Shown: positions 53,743 to 63,318 of the stretch, in pieces
Position numbering within the stretch: position 1 is the first letter of the stretch
How the letters are laid out: each line of letters starts with the position of its first letter
Origin: Streptacidiphilus sp. PB12-B1b
GTDB lineage: Bacteria > Actinomycetota > Actinomycetes > Streptomycetales > Streptomycetaceae
Direction of reading: 5' to 3'
Length of the DNA stretch: 64,000 nt
Assembly (NCBI RefSeq): GCF_014084125.1
Contig: NZ_CP048405.1
Coordinates: 3,844,001 to 3,908,000 of the forward strand
Made by a program: the position numbers and the translations under genes
Notes under the pieces: generated by a model
Told to the model about the DNA's origin: nothing
Database searches by the model: none
What the model saw: only the letters and a program-made list of their open reading frames with translations

Positions 53743-54459
53743 TCAGACGATGAGGTCGGTGAGCGGCTCGGTGCCGTTGACGAAGGCCAGGGCCAGGTCG
53801 GACAGCCGCCGTTGGTGGCTGCGGGCGTAGCTGCGCAGGGCGGTGAATGCCTGCTCCATGTCGATGTCGAGGCGTTCCGCGAGTTTGCCCTTGGCCTGTT
53901 CGATCAGCACCCGGCTGTTCAGAGCGGTCTGCAGTTGTTCGTTGAGGAGGGTGCTGACCTCGGTGGAGCGCTGCTGCAGCAGGCTGATGGTGGCGACGTC
54001 GGCCAGGGCCTGGGCGAGGGGGAGGGCGGCCGGGTCGAACCGGAGGGTTTCGTCGGAGAAGAGGTTCAGGGCACCGACGACGTCGTCGCGCAGCCGCATC
54101 GGCAGGGCCTGGACCCCGGTGAAGCCGGTGCTCTGGGCCTGGGCGACGAAGCGGGGCCAGCGCTCGGCCGCGGTGGTCAGATCCGGGACGGTCACGGGGG
54201 CGCCGGTGTGGAAGCACTCCAGGCAGGGGCCTTCGGCGTTCTGGAGCTGGAAGAGTTCCAGCAGCCGGGCCTGCTCGCTGCTGGCGGCCATGACCCTCAG
54301 CTCGCCGTTGCGGTCGGCGAGCAGGACGCCGGCCGCGCTCACTCCCAGGACGCCGACACAGCGATCGGTCAGCAGGCGGAAGAAGTCGATGAGGTCGAAG
54401 TCGGCGACGAGATTGTCGGCCAGTTCGACGAAGGTCCTGGCGAGCAGCTGTTCATCCAT
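53743..54459 (-). CDS. GAF-ANTAR regulator
   Basis: 238 residues from ATG 54459 behind AAGGGTG; GTG 54468 is possible. GAF about 18-165 (VSAAGVLLADRNGELRVMAASSEQARLLELF; GPCLECFHTGAP), ANTAR about 180-235 (LNSRVLIEQAKGKLAERLDIDMEQAFTALRSYAR). It is a paralogue of 46343-47092. Its gene partner 54544-55299 stands just upstream, so the two-gene GAF-ANTAR arrangement of 45.6-47.1 kb is repeated here. Confidence 0.87.
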   Translation of the reverse strand: MDEQLLARTFVELADNLVADFDLIDFFRLLTDRCVGVLGVSAAGVLLADRNGELRVMAASSEQARLLELFQLQNAEGPCLECFHTGAPVTVPDLTTAAERWPRFVAQAQSTGFTGVQALPMRLRDDVVGALNLFSDETLRFDPAALPLAQALADVATISLLQQRSTEVSTLLNEQLQTALNSRVLIEQAKGKLAERLDIDMEQAFTALRSYARSHQRRLSDLALAFVNGTEPLTDLIV

Positions 54460-54543
54460 GGCGGTCACCCTTGTTCGAGAATAGCCCCTGCTCGGCGCGA
54501 GCGGGGGTGCGCGCGGTGGCCGGCACCGGCCGTGGCCCGGTGC

Positions 54544-55299
54544 TCACGGCGGCTCGTCGGCCGCCCTCGGCACCGGACCGGGTCCGACATCGGGGGAGAA
54601 GCGCAGACGGCGGTCGACGACGTCGGCGGAGACCTCGGACAGGCGGCGGTCATGGGCGTAGGCGTAGGCGCGCAGCCGGACGGAAGCCTCCTCGATGCCT
54701 ACGCCGAGCTGTCCGGTCAGCATCCCGGTGGCCTGGTCGATCTCGGCGCAGTAGCCGCCCGGGTTCCCGTCGAACGCGGCCGCGAGGCCCTCGCGGTCCG
54801 CGGCCCGGGTGTTCAGCAGGACCAGCGTGGCGCAGTCGGCGAACGCCATGGCCTCGGCCAGCTCCGGCGGGCTGAGCAGCAGCGGCAGCTGCGCGTACAG
54901 GTCCAGGACACCGGGGCTGATCGCCCCGATCTGCAGGGGGACGGAGTAGAGCGCCCGGGCCCCGGCGTCCACCGCGGCCGGGGCGAACACCGGCCAGCGC
55001 AGCCGGGCCTCGTCGGCGCCGAGATCGGGCGCCCACACCGTCGATCCCCGGGCGAAGGCGTCCACGCTGGGCCCTTCGCCGAGCTGTAGCTGCAGCTCCT
55101 GCAACTGCTCGCCGGCCGCGTCAGTACTGCACAGCGGATAGCCGGCGACGGCCGGTGACATGGCGCAGACACTCGCGCCGCCGATCGGCAGCGACGCCTG
55201 CGCCGCGGCGCACACGTCGACCAGGCCGACCGGGCCGCCGCGGCGAACGGCCTGCTCGGCGACCAGCACCGCGATCCGCGCCGCCCGGTCAGCGGCCAT
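54544..55299 (-). CDS. GAF-ANTAR regulator
   Basis: 251 residues. GAF domain about 10-160 (LQLGEGPSVDAFARGSTVWAPDLGADEARLRWP), ANTAR about 185-235 (IDQATGMLTGQLGVGIEEASVRLRAYAYAHDRRLSEV). It is the counterpart of the 45603-46337 protein. The start overlaps the upstream STAS gene by 11 bases, the same STAS, GAF-ANTAR, GAF-ANTAR order seen at 45.1-47.1 kb, pointing to a duplicated module. Confidence 0.87.
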   Translation of the reverse strand: MAADRAARIAVLVAEQAVRRGGPVGLVDVCAAAQASLPIGGASVCAMSPAVAGYPLCSTDAAGEQLQELQLQLGEGPSVDAFARGSTVWAPDLGADEARLRWPVFAPAAVDAGARALYSVPLQIGAISPGVLDLYAQLPLLLSPPELAEAMAFADCATLVLLNTRAADREGLAAAFDGNPGGYCAEIDQATGMLTGQLGVGIEEASVRLRAYAYAHDRRLSEVSADVVDRRLRFSPDVGPGPVPRAADEPP

Positions 55300-55738
55300 C
55301 CGGTGCTCCCGGGGCCTGCGCCGCGCACGAGGCGTTGCCGGGCAGGGTTGCCAGAGGAATGGTCGGGGTCAGCCCCACCACGCTGAGGACGCGCAGGATG
55401 CGCCGATTGGTGCAGACCAGTTCGAGGCCGCCGCCGTGCCTCAGGGCCCGTTGCCAGGCCCGGGCGATCTGGCCGAATCCGCTGCAGTCGATGAAGGTGA
55501 CGGCGGTGAGGTCGACCAGCACCTGCGGCTGCTTCCCCTCGGTGGCCGCGTCCAGCAGCGACGCGATCTCGGGAACCGCCGCCAGGTCGATCTCACCGTG
55601 GAACTCCACTAGGGTGACGCCGTCGACGGCCCGTGCCCGGGCATACCCGTGAGCGAGGGACGCCGGAGCCGGCGGGTCGATGAGGTGGAGCTGGGCGTGG
55701 GGAAGTCGGGTCTGTGCGCTGTTCTCTGCTTCCATCAC
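55289..55738 (-). CDS. STAS anti-anti-sigma factor
   Basis: 149 residues from GTG 55738 or ATG 55735. STAS domain about 35-130: VTLVEFHGEIDLAAVPEIASLL, VDLTAVTFIDCSGFGQIARAW. The phosphoacceptor Ser is present (DCSG). It is the first gene of a module with two GAF-ANTAR genes, mirroring the one at 45.1 kb, whose STAS protein has lost that Ser. Confidence 0.87.
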   Translation of the reverse strand: MMEAENSAQTRLPHAQLHLIDPPAPASLAHGYARARAVDGVTLVEFHGEIDLAAVPEIASLLDAATEGKQPQVLVDLTAVTFIDCSGFGQIARAWQRALRHGGGLELVCTNRRILRVLSVVGLTPTIPLATLPGNASCAAQAPGAPDGR

Positions 55739-55943
55739 CGGAAAACCACCCTCGAGCGGCGCGGGCCTCGGACTGAATCGGTGACGGCGGGGGAGCCGTC
55801 TTCAGCCACCGGGGGCCGGGGTGGTGTTGCCATCAGCTTAGACGCTCAGCCGGTGCCCCGGGGAGTAAAAGGCGATCCGCTCCGAATGCCCCGTCGGCGG
55901 GCGCCACGGCGGGCCGCATTGACAGGCCTGCGGCCCAGGCGTT

Positions 55944-55970
55944 GACTGACACCACGGCGTTGGGTATGCC
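55944..55970 (+). promoter_or_regulatory. Promoter of the slipin gene, sigma-B-type
   Basis: GACT (55944-55947), 14 bases, GGGTAT (55962-55967) fits the sigma-B consensus fully; the same bases also read TTGACT, 17 bases, TATGCC, a sigma-70 promoter. About 100 bases before ATG 56070. The remainder of the gap 55739-56069 has no gene; a small hairpin ACCCC/GGGGT (56046-56060) covers the ribosome binding site. Confidence 0.55.
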
Positions 55971-56069
55971 GCCCGGAAGCCTCCGGTGCGGCGCTCGCGT
56001 TCCGTTTCGCCCGGACCTTGCGGAACCCAGGGAATCTCCCCTGTGACCCCCTGAAGGGGTGTCCGCATC

Positions 56070-56993
56070 ATGGCCGTTCTGATTGTCGTCATCATCGCCG
56101 TTCTGGTGGTCGCCCTGATCGCCGCAGCCATGTCGTTGAAAGTGGTGCGGCAGTACGAACGCGGGGTGCTGTTCCGGCTGGGGCGGGTCCGCGGTACGCG
56201 GGAGCCGGGGCTGCGGGTGATCATCCCGTTCGTCGACGTGCTGCACCGGGTGTCCCTGCGGATCGTCACCATGCCCATCCAGTCGCAGGGCATCATCACC
56301 CGGGACAACGTCAGCGTGGACGTCTCGGCCGTGGCCTACTTCCGGATCGTGGACGCGGTCAAGTCCGTCGTGGCGATCGAGAACGTCCAGGCCGCGATCG
56401 ACCAGATCGCGCAGACCACGCTGCGCAAGGTGGTCGGGCAGCACACGCTGGACGAGACCCTGTCCGAGACCGACTCCATCAACAAGGACATCCGCGAGAT
56501 CCTCGACGTCTCCACGGTCGAGTGGGGCGTGCAGGTGACGCTGGTGGAGCTGAAGGACATCCAGCTGCCGGACAGCATGAAGCGGGCGATGGCCCGGCAG
56601 GCCGAGGCCGAGCGGGAGAAGCGGGCGAAGATCATCAACGCCGAGGGCGAGTCCCTGGCCGCCGCTGCCCTGGGTGAGGCGTCCGACACCATGATGGCGC
56701 ACCCGCTGGCGCTGCAACTGCGCAACCTGCAGAGTCTGGTGGAGATCGGCGTCGACAAGAACACCACCGTGGTGTTCCCGGCGCCGCTGATGAGCACCAT
56801 CGGTGAGCTCGGCTCCTTCCTCGCCCGCGAGGCCGCCGCCTCCACCCCGCTCGCCGCCACCGCGCTCGCCGCAACCCCGGCGCCAGGGACGGCCCCCACC
56901 GCCGGCATCACCGAGCCCCCGCTCCGCAAGGCCAAGGAGGAGGCCCCGGTCCTCCCCGTCAACGGCGACGGGCCCTTCGTCCCCACCAGCTAG
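56070..56993 (+). CDS. Slipin (SPFH/band 7) membrane protein
   Basis: 307 residues. An N-terminal membrane helix ([19 protein letters not shown]), then the SPFH domain (about 25-200): [50 protein letters not shown], and the coiled-coil [17 protein letters not shown]. Oligomeric scaffold of membrane microdomains; the C-terminal tail is Ala/Pro-rich. The usual partner NfeD is not adjacent, while a separate HtpX-like protease lies 2.6 kb away. A stress role is likely from context. Confidence 0.9.
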   Translation: MAVLIVVIIAVLVVALIAAAMSLKVVRQYERGVLFRLGRVRGTREPGLRVIIPFVDVLHRVSLRIVTMPIQSQGIITRDNVSVDVSAVAYFRIVDAVKSVVAIENVQAAIDQIAQTTLRKVVGQHTLDETLSETDSINKDIREILDVSTVEWGVQVTLVELKDIQLPDSMKRAMARQAEAEREKRAKIINAEGESLAAAALGEASDTMMAHPLALQLRNLQSLVEIGVDKNTTVVFPAPLMSTIGELGSFLAREAAASTPLAATALAATPAPGTAPTAGITEPPLRKAKEEAPVLPVNGDGPFVPTS

Positions 56994-57009
56994 AGACACA
57001 GGCGCTCGC

Positions 57010-57033
57010 GCGGGTGTTCACCGCAGCACCCGC
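57010..57033 (+). terminator. Short hairpin after the slipin gene
   Basis: GCGGGTG (57010-57016) and CACCCGC (57027-57033), 10-base loop, 16 bases after the stop. Confidence 0.4.
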
Positions 57034-57157
57034 CGCCGGCCCGTCGACGCCGACCACCCGCTGGTACTGACCGAGGTACCGGCGGTGATGGTCGGCTTCG
57101 GGACGCCTCGGGCCACCCGTCCCGCAGTTCCCCCGAGATCCGTGAGGCCCTGACGCC

Positions 57158-59545
57158 ATGATCATCGAAGCCCGCCCCAGCGGCGGCGTACTCGCACCCG
57201 ACCTGCTGAACTCGATGGACGCCTACTGGCGGGCGGCCAACTACCTGTCCGTCGGCCAGCTCTACCTCTACGACAACCCGCTGCTCAAGCGGCCGTTGGA
57301 GCTGTCCGACGTCAAACCGCTGATCGTGGGGCACTGGGGGACCACGCCGGGGCAGAACTTCGTCTACGTGCACCTGAACCGGGTGATCAAGAAGTACGAC
57401 CTGGACATGTTCTACGTCGCCGGGCCGGGCCACGGCGGTCCGGCGCTGGTGGGCAACACCTACCTGGAGGGCTCCTACAGCGAGGTCTACCCGGACGTCA
57501 GCCGGGACGAGGCCGGGATGAAGCGGCTGTTCACCCAGTTCTCCTTCCCCGGCGGCATCTCCAGCCATGTCGCGCCGACCACGCCCGGCTCCATCCACGA
57601 GGGCGGCGAACTGGGCTACTCCCTCAGCCACTCGTTCGGCGCCGCCTTCGACAATCCGGACCTGGTGGTGGCCTGCGTGGTCGGCGACGGGGAGGCCGAG
57701 ACCGGGCCGCTGGCGACCGCCTGGCAGTCCACCAAGTTCCTCAACCCGGTCAGCGACGGAGCGGTGCTGCCGATCCTGCACCTGAACGGCTACAAGATCA
57801 GCAATCCGACCGTGCTCGCCCGGATCGAGGAGCAGGAGCTGGAGCAGTTCTTCTCCGGCTGCGGCTGGGAGCCCCTCATCGTCTCCGGCTCCGATCCCGA
57901 GGCGATGCACCAGCTCATGGCCGCCGCCCTGGACACCGCCGTCGACCGGATCAAGGAGATCCAGGAGCACGCCCGCACCAGCGGCGACAGCTCCCGGCCG
58001 CGCTGGCCGATGATCGTCCTGCGCTCGCCCAAGGGCTGGACCGGACCGAGGACCGTGGGCGGCCTCCCGGTTGAGGGGACGTTCCGCTCGCACCAGGTGC
58101 CGCTGCTGGTGGACGCCGAACACCCGGGCAACGTGGCCCAGTTGGAAGCGTGGATGCGCAGCTACCGGCCGCAGGAGCTGTTCGGCCAGGACGGCGCGCT
58201 GATCCCCGAGCTGGCCGCGCTGGCGCCCGTCGGCGACCGGCGGATGGGCGCCAATCCGCACACCAACGGCGGGGCGCTGCTGCGCGACCTGCGGATGCCG
58301 GACTTCCGCCTGCACGCCGTGGACGTCACCGCCCCCGGAGCGGTCGAGGCCCAGGACACCCTCGTCCTCGGCAGCTTCCTGCGGGACGTGGTGGCCCTCA
58401 ACGAGCGGCAGCGCAACTTCCGCCTCTTCGGCCCCGACGAGACCCTGTCCAACTTCCTGGGCGCCGTCTTCGAGGTGACGGGTCGTCAGTGGCTGGGCTC
58501 GACGCTGCCCGACGACGAGTTCTTGGCCCCCTCCGGGCGGGTGCTGGACTCCATGCTGAGTGAGCACCAGTGCGAAGGCTGGCTGGAGGGCTACTTGCTG
58601 ACGGGTCGTCACGGCCTGTTCAACTGCTACGAGGCGTTCATTCACATCGTGGACTCCATGTTCAACCAGCATGCCAAGTGGCTGAAGGTCACCAAGGCGC
58701 TGCCCTGGCGGCGCGACATCGCCTCGCTCAACTACCTGCTCACCTCGCACGTGTGGCAGCAGGACCACAACGGCTTCACCCACCAGGACCCGGGGTTCCT
58801 GGACCACGTCGTCAACAAGAAGGCCGACGTCGTCCGGGTGTACCTGCCGCCGGACGCCAACACCCTGCTCTCGGTGATGGACCACTGCCTGCGCAGCCGC
58901 AACTACGTCAACGTCGTGGTGGCCGGCAAGCGGGCGATGCCGCAGTGGCTGTCGATGGACGACGCGGTGGTGCACTGCACCGAGGGCGCCGGGATCTGGC
59001 AGTGGGCCAGCAACGACCAGGGCGCGGAACCGGACGTGGTGCTGGCCTGCGCCGGGGACACCCCCACGCTGGAGGTGCTCGGAGCGGTCTCCATCCTGCG
59101 CGAGCACCTGCCCGAACTGAAAGTCCGGGTGGTCAACGTGGTGGACCTGATGAAACTCCAGCCGGAGACCGAGCACCCGCATGGCCTCAGCGACGCCGAC
59201 TACGACTCGCTGTTCACCAAGGACAAGCACATCATCTTCGCCTTCCACGGCTACCCTTGGCTCATCCACCGCCTCACCTACGCCCGCACCAACCGCAACC
59301 TGCACGTACGCGGCTACAACGAAGAGGGCACCATCACCACCGCCTTCGACATGCGGGTGCAGAACCGGCTGGACCGCTTCCACCTGGTGATGGACGTCAT
59401 CGACCGGGTGCCGCAGATCGGCGCCCGGGGCGACTACCTCAAGCAGCAGATGCAGGACAGGCTCGTCGAGCACAGCCGCTACATCGACGTCCACGGCCGG
59501 GACCTGCCCGAGATCCGCGACTGGAGCTGGGGCGCGCCCGCGTGA
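57158..59545 (+). CDS. xfp: Phosphoketolase (Xfp-type)
   Basis: 795 residues, full length. The N-terminal [34 protein letters not shown] and the signature [22 protein letters not shown] (about 148-169) are diagnostic; [16 protein letters not shown] (about 173-188) binds thiamine diphosphate. It cleaves xylulose 5-phosphate and possibly fructose 6-phosphate to acetyl phosphate and an aldose phosphate. With tkt and tal 14 kb away the window could route pentoses either way. No acetate kinase gene is next to it. Confidence 0.96.
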   Translation: MIIEARPSGGVLAPDLLNSMDAYWRAANYLSVGQLYLYDNPLLKRPLELSDVKPLIVGHWGTTPGQNFVYVHLNRVIKKYDLDMFYVAGPGHGGPALVGNTYLEGSYSEVYPDVSRDEAGMKRLFTQFSFPGGISSHVAPTTPGSIHEGGELGYSLSHSFGAAFDNPDLVVACVVGDGEAETGPLATAWQSTKFLNPVSDGAVLPILHLNGYKISNPTVLARIEEQELEQFFSGCGWEPLIVSGSDPEAMHQLMAAALDTAVDRIKEIQEHARTSGDSSRPRWPMIVLRSPKGWTGPRTVGGLPVEGTFRSHQVPLLVDAEHPGNVAQLEAWMRSYRPQELFGQDGALIPELAALAPVGDRRMGANPHTNGGALLRDLRMPDFRLHAVDVTAPGAVEAQDTLVLGSFLRDVVALNERQRNFRLFGPDETLSNFLGAVFEVTGRQWLGSTLPDDEFLAPSGRVLDSMLSEHQCEGWLEGYLLTGRHGLFNCYEAFIHIVDSMFNQHAKWLKVTKALPWRRDIASLNYLLTSHVWQQDHNGFTHQDPGFLDHVVNKKADVVRVYLPPDANTLLSVMDHCLRSRNYVNVVVAGKRAMPQWLSMDDAVVHCTEGAGIWQWASNDQGAEPDVVLACAGDTPTLEVLGAVSILREHLPELKVRVVNVVDLMKLQPETEHPHGLSDADYDSLFTKDKHIIFAFHGYPWLIHRLTYARTNRNLHVRGYNEEGTITTAFDMRVQNRLDRFHLVMDVIDRVPQIGARGDYLKQQMQDRLVEHSRYIDVHGRDLPEIRDWSWGAPA

Positions 59546-59596
59546 CCCGGTGACCGCCGGCGCCCGGCGATCACCGGGCGCACGGTGGGAAGGGGC

Positions 59597-60502
59597 TCAC
59601 TCGGGCTCGCCGAGCCGCGCGGTGATCCGGGCCAGGGCGTCCAGCCGCTGCTGGAGGCTGGGGTGGGTGGCGAAGAGGTTGGACAGGCTGCGCTCGCGGC
59701 CCAGGGTGGGGGCGAAGAAGAAGGCGTTGAACGTCTGCGCGGTGCGCAGGTCCCGGCTGGGGATCCGGGCGATGTCGGCGCTGACCTTGACCAGTGCCGA
59801 GGCCAGCGCCGAAGGGCGGCCGGTGAGCTGGGCGGCGGCGCGGTCGGCGGCCAGCTCGCGGTAGCGGGACAGGGTGCGGATGAGCAGGAAGCTGATCGAG
59901 TACACGGTGACAGCTGCCCCCATGACCGCCGCGAAGACCACCGCCGCCTGCGGTCCGGCCCGCCTGCCCAGACCGGAGAACAGGGCGAAGCGGGCGACCA
60001 GCCCGGCCACCACGCCGAGGAACGAGGCGACGGTGATCACCGCGACGTCGCGGTGGGCGATGTGCGACAGCTCGTGCGCCAGGACCCCTTCCAACTCCTC
60101 CGGCTCCAGCCGGTCCAGCAGGCCGGTGGTGACGCACAGGACCGCGTGGTCGGGGTTGCGGCCGGTGGCGAAGGCGTTGGGCAGGGCACTGTCGGCCACG
60201 GCGATCCGCGGCTTGGCCATGTCGGCTGCGGCGCACAGCCGGTCCAGGGCCCCGTGCAGATGCGGCTGCTGGTCGGGGGAGACCTCGGTGGCGCGCATGG
60301 CGAACAGCGCGATCCGGTCCGAGTACCAGTACTGCGCGGCCAGCAGCCCGCCGATGACGACCACGACCAGCACCGCCGACTTGAGCAGCAGCACCAGCGC
60401 GGCGATGAACACCATGTAGAGCAGGCCGAGCAGGAAGACGACGGTCACCATGCGTACCGTCAGCTGCCGGTCGGGTGCGAAGCGCGAACGCACGGCACTC
60501 AC
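59597..60502 (-). CDS. htpX: M48 membrane protease HtpX
   Basis: 301 residues. Two N-terminal membrane helices (about 16-58), zinc motif LEGVLAHELSHIAHRD (HELSH at about 143-147), two further helices, and the third ligand Glu in RYRELAADRAAAQLTG (about 220-235). HtpX degrades damaged membrane proteins under envelope stress. It overlaps a small hypothetical gene upstream by four bases. Confidence 0.93.
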   Translation of the reverse strand: MSAVRSRFAPDRQLTVRMVTVVFLLGLLYMVFIAALVLLLKSAVLVVVVIGGLLAAQYWYSDRIALFAMRATEVSPDQQPHLHGALDRLCAAADMAKPRIAVADSALPNAFATGRNPDHAVLCVTTGLLDRLEPEELEGVLAHELSHIAHRDVAVITVASFLGVVAGLVARFALFSGLGRRAGPQAAVVFAAVMGAAVTVYSISFLLIRTLSRYRELAADRAAAQLTGRPSALASALVKVSADIARIPSRDLRTAQTFNAFFFAPTLGRERSLSNLFATHPSLQQRLDALARITARLGEPE

Positions 60503-60798
60503 CTCCCCACCCGGGCCGGGTCCGGCGCGGCCGGCCCCTGGGCGAGTCCGGTGCGGATCCGGGCGAGTTCCGCCGCGACGCCGTCGGCGTCACCGCGCTC
60601 CCCGCTCGGCCCGGGAGCGGCCTCGGCGGCGGCCCGACCGGCCCCGGTGGTCTCCTTGCGGCTTCGGAAGGCGGCGATCTGCGCCTGCAACCGGTGTGAC
60701 GCACGGGTCGGCCGCTGTTCCTCGGTCTGCGGCGGACCGCCGCGGCCGGTGTTCGCCCCGACCGTGAACAGTGCCGCGATGCGGCGGGTGAGTGTCAT
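60499..60798 (-). CDS. Small basic protein coupled to htpX
   Basis: 99 residues from ATG 60798 with GGGAGGTG upstream. It starts TLTRRIAALFTVGANTG, followed by a charged, probably helical or disordered region with SHRLQAQIAAFRSRKETTG and ELARIRTGLAQ. No recognised family. Coupled to htpX by a four-base overlap, so it may be a partner of that protease. Confidence 0.6.
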   Translation of the reverse strand: MTLTRRIAALFTVGANTGRGGPPQTEEQRPTRASHRLQAQIAAFRSRKETTGAGRAAAEAAPGPSGERGDADGVAAELARIRTGLAQGPAAPDPARVGR

Positions 60799-61070
60799 TG
60801 CCGGCTCACCTCCCTCTCTCCAGTACCACGTCGGCCTTGCGACGGCGTCGCCGATGGCTGCGCGGGCAGCGCGAAGCTCCCGCACGGGGTACACCTCCAG
60901 CATCCCTCGTCGGCGGCCGATCCGGCAGGGGCCGAACGTCCCCTGATCCCGGGACGTGAACGGGACTCCGCGTCCAGCCCCCTGCGCCTGCGTGCCGGAG
61001 TAGGGTGGAGCCACCGAGGGCACTTCGCATGCGGTCGTTGAGACCGCGTCGTCCCCGGGGATCGACAGCG

Positions 61071-61090
61071 CCGGGCGGGAGACCGCCCGG
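61071..61090 (+). promoter_or_regulatory. 5' leader hairpin with GAGA tetraloop
   Basis: CCGGGCGG-GAGA-CCGCCCGG, a perfect 8-base stem with a GNRA tetraloop ending 15 bases before ATG 61106. It is a stable RNA structure next to the ribosome binding site; it might control translation or stability. The 307-base gap 60799-61105 has no other feature. Confidence 0.4.
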
Positions 61091-61105
61091 GGTCAGGTTC
61101 ATCTG

Positions 61106-61669
61106 ATGACCACCGTACTCACCACTCCGCCCCCGGCAGTGGAACTCGCACCGCCGCTGCGCCTGTCCCTCACCCCCTCCTCCAAGGAGCGGTGCCGTCT
61201 GGACGGGGTCTGGTGGCCGCACTCGCGCGATCTGCAGGTGGAGCTCCCCTCCCTGCTGGCCGAGGCGGACCACCGTTGGGGCCGCATCACCCATGCGACG
61301 GTCAACCGGCACCTGTGGCCCTCGATCCCCTACGAGGTCCGCACCGGAACGCACGCGGTCCGGCTGGGCTGGTACGACGCCGAGCAGGACCCGTACGAGA
61401 TCACCCTGCTCTCCTACAACATCAACCGTTGGGACCTCCTGGTCCTGCCGCCGGAGACCGAACCCGGTGAGGCGCGCCGCATCATGGCGTCCGCCTCCCT
61501 GGCCGGGAACCTCCTGTCGCCCAGCGCGGTGGCCGATCCCGGTTCCACCAACCGCTGGGGCGCGGCCCGTTGGGACGCCACCGCCCCCCGTGACTGGCAG
61601 GCCGAGGCAGCCGAGTCGGAGCCCTTGTCAACGCCCGCTGACGGCATCGCCGTTGGCGCCATCCGGTAA
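61106..61669 (+). CDS. DUF5994 family protein
   Basis: 187 residues. The family pattern is clear: RLDGVWWPHSRDLQVELPSLLAEAD (about 31-55), WGRITHATVNRHLWPSIPYEV, VRLGWYDAEQDPYEITLLSYNINRWDLLVLPPET (about 85-118). Actinomycete-specific soluble protein, function unknown. It has a structured 5' leader and a shared terminator with the CsbD-like gene. Confidence 0.87.
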   Translation: MTTVLTTPPPAVELAPPLRLSLTPSSKERCRLDGVWWPHSRDLQVELPSLLAEADHRWGRITHATVNRHLWPSIPYEVRTGTHAVRLGWYDAEQDPYEITLLSYNINRWDLLVLPPETEPGEARRIMASASLAGNLLSPSAVADPGSTNRWGAARWDATAPRDWQAEAAESEPLSTPADGIAVGAIR

Positions 61670-61700
61670 CAGCTCGACAACTGCCGCGATCGACAGCGAA

Positions 61701-61743
61701 AACGGCGGAGATCCCGTCCACATCCGTGGGGATCCCCGCCGTT
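61701..61743. terminator. Bidirectional hairpin
   Basis: AACGGCGGAGATCC (61701-61714) and GGATCCCCGCCGTT (61730-61743) pair with one mismatch, 15-base loop; between DUF5994 and csbD-like genes. Confidence 0.75.
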
Positions 61744-61756
61744 CGCCGCCGGCGGT

Positions 61757-61930
61757 TCAGTGCTTGAAGATGTCCTTGACCTTCTCACCGGCCTGCTTGG
61801 CGTCACTCTTGATCTGGTCGCCCTTGCCCTCGGCTTCCAGGCGCTCGTTGCCGACCGCCTTGCCAGCCGTCTCCTTGACCTTGCCCTTGGCCTTCTCGCC
61901 GATGTTGGCGGCCTTGTCACCGGTGCTCAT
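61757..61930 (-). CDS. CsbD-like stress protein
   Basis: 57 residues: MSTGDKAANIGEKAKGKVKE then TAGKAVGNERLEAEGKGDQ and KQAGEKVKDIFKH, the CsbD repeat pattern. CsbD is a small sigma-B-dependent general stress protein in Bacillus; molecular role unknown. The GGTT-N14-GGGTAG promoter candidate 46 bases upstream agrees with this. Confidence 0.9.
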   Translation of the reverse strand: MSTGDKAANIGEKAKGKVKETAGKAVGNERLEAEGKGDQIKSDAKQAGEKVKDIFKH

Positions 61931-61975
61931 GCTGGTCTCCTCACGTTCCCGGGCGGTCATCGCCCTGGGCCACGC

Positions 61976-61999
61976 CTACCCCGTTCCGGGCCGGTAACC
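61976..61999 (-). promoter_or_regulatory. Sigma-B-type promoter candidate (CsbD)
   Basis: Minus strand GGTT (61999-61996), 14 bases, GGGTAG (61981-61976), 46 bases before ATG 61930. Confidence 0.55.
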
Positions 62000-62013
62000 A
62001 TCCGAATGTCCAC

Positions 62014-62598
62014 TCAGGCCCGGGCTGCTTCCTGAGCGGCCTTCGCGGTCAGCACGTCCTCGACCTCGGCGAGCTGCTCCTGCATGGCGCCGACCTTGTC
62101 GTTCAAGTCGCTCTCGTGCTTGTTCAGGGCCTGCAGCTGGATGCCGTGGAAGCTGGCGATGGCCAGCACCGCCTGGCTGTTGCGCAGCAGCTCGCTCATC
62201 AGCGCCTCGATCAACTGTTCGGCGTGCTCGTTGGTGGCGTAGTCGTGCTCGGCCATGACCCGGTCGCGCTGGGCGGAGCGGTTCTGGGAGAGCAGCAGCA
62301 CCGGACCGGTATAGGCGGCCTGGACACTGAACAGCAGGTTCAGCAGAACGAAGGGGTAGCTGTCCCACCTGAGGATCAGGCCGGTCAGGTTCAGCCCGAT
62401 CCAGAGGGCGACCAGCACGCTCTGGATGATCAGGAAGCGCCAGGAGCCGATGTGTCCGGCGATGTCGTCCGCCAGCCGCTCGCCGCGGGTGCGCTCCTCG
62501 TGCAGTTGCCGCGAGATCGGGTGCTGCCGTGGTGTCAGCGACTCGTCCTGGGCGGGGGCGGGTTCGACGGCAGGCGGCGCAGCTGTGGTGGTGGGCAT
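62014..62598 (-). CDS. DUF1003 membrane protein
   Basis: 194 residues from ATG 62598 (GGAG 5 bases upstream). GERLADDIAGHIGSWRFLIIQSVLVALWIGLN (about 45-76) and DSYPFVLLNLLFSVQAAYTGPVLLLSQNR (about 83-111) hold two membrane helices and the DUF1003 signature; then ERD-type YATNEHAEQLIEAL and a long C-terminal helix. The family is often found near cyclic-nucleotide or stress genes; function unknown. Confidence 0.88.
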   Translation of the reverse strand: MPTTTAAPPAVEPAPAQDESLTPRQHPISRQLHEERTRGERLADDIAGHIGSWRFLIIQSVLVALWIGLNLTGLILRWDSYPFVLLNLLFSVQAAYTGPVLLLSQNRSAQRDRVMAEHDYATNEHAEQLIEALMSELLRNSQAVLAIASFHGIQLQALNKHESDLNDKVGAMQEQLAEVEDVLTAKAAQEAARA

Positions 62599-62771
62599 GG
62601 CGACTCCAGTCGCTTGGGACCGGACCGCCGGCGGTGTCGGGGCCACGGCCATGAGTGCGGACCCCGACGGGCTCACGGACGCCTGCCCGCACCGGCGGAA
62701 CCGGAAGACCGACAAAGGTAAGCATTTGATGAGGAAGTGTCCGCCGGTGAGCGGGGGCGGACGCCTGGGGC

Positions 62772-63281
62772 ATGATCACCGGGGTGAAGACATCCCCCGA
62801 CAGTTCCGTACACGACCTGGATGCCGGTGACGGCCCCGCCCGCAGGCGTCCGCGCAGGCTGCGGGACGTCTCCCCGACGCGCCGGGGGCTGGTGCTGGCG
62901 TGGTGGGCGTTCACCGTGACCTTCGGCGGCCTGCGGCTGCTGACCTGGTTGATCCACGTCAATGCCTCCGGGGTGGGAAACGTCTCCGCGGGCGGGGTGC
63001 ACATCCACCACTACGTCTGGGGCATCCTGCTGCTGATGATCGTCGGGGCCTGCGGGCTGGTCGAGCGCTCGCCGCGCTGGCACCTGTGGATGGGGCTGGC
63101 CTACGGCGTCGGCATGGCCCTGGTGATCGACGAGACCGCGAACCTGATCGACCTGAAGGACGTGTACTGGGACAAGGCCGGCTGGACCAGCATCGCCGCC
63201 GCGCTCCTGATCATCGCGGTCGCCGGAAGCCTGCTGGCCCTGACCCACCGGGACCGCGAGACGTCCAAGAAGGTCTCCTGA
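62772..63281 (+). CDS. Four-helix membrane protein, unknown
   Basis: 169 residues from ATG 62772. Four membrane helices (about 40-62, 75-95, 105-122, 135-155). The first loop carries GVHIHHYVWGILLLM, a His-rich motif at the membrane surface that could bind metal or haem, and helix 3 ends in GMALVIDETANLIDLKDVYW. I do not recognise the family. Convergent with the phosphatase gene. Confidence 0.65.
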   Translation: MITGVKTSPDSSVHDLDAGDGPARRRPRRLRDVSPTRRGLVLAWWAFTVTFGGLRLLTWLIHVNASGVGNVSAGGVHIHHYVWGILLLMIVGACGLVERSPRWHLWMGLAYGVGMALVIDETANLIDLKDVYWDKAGWTSIAAALLIIAVAGSLLALTHRDRETSKKVS

Positions 63282-63318
63282 TCCGTCCCGGCCTTTCCGG
63301 CGTCCGCAGCGGTTCCGA

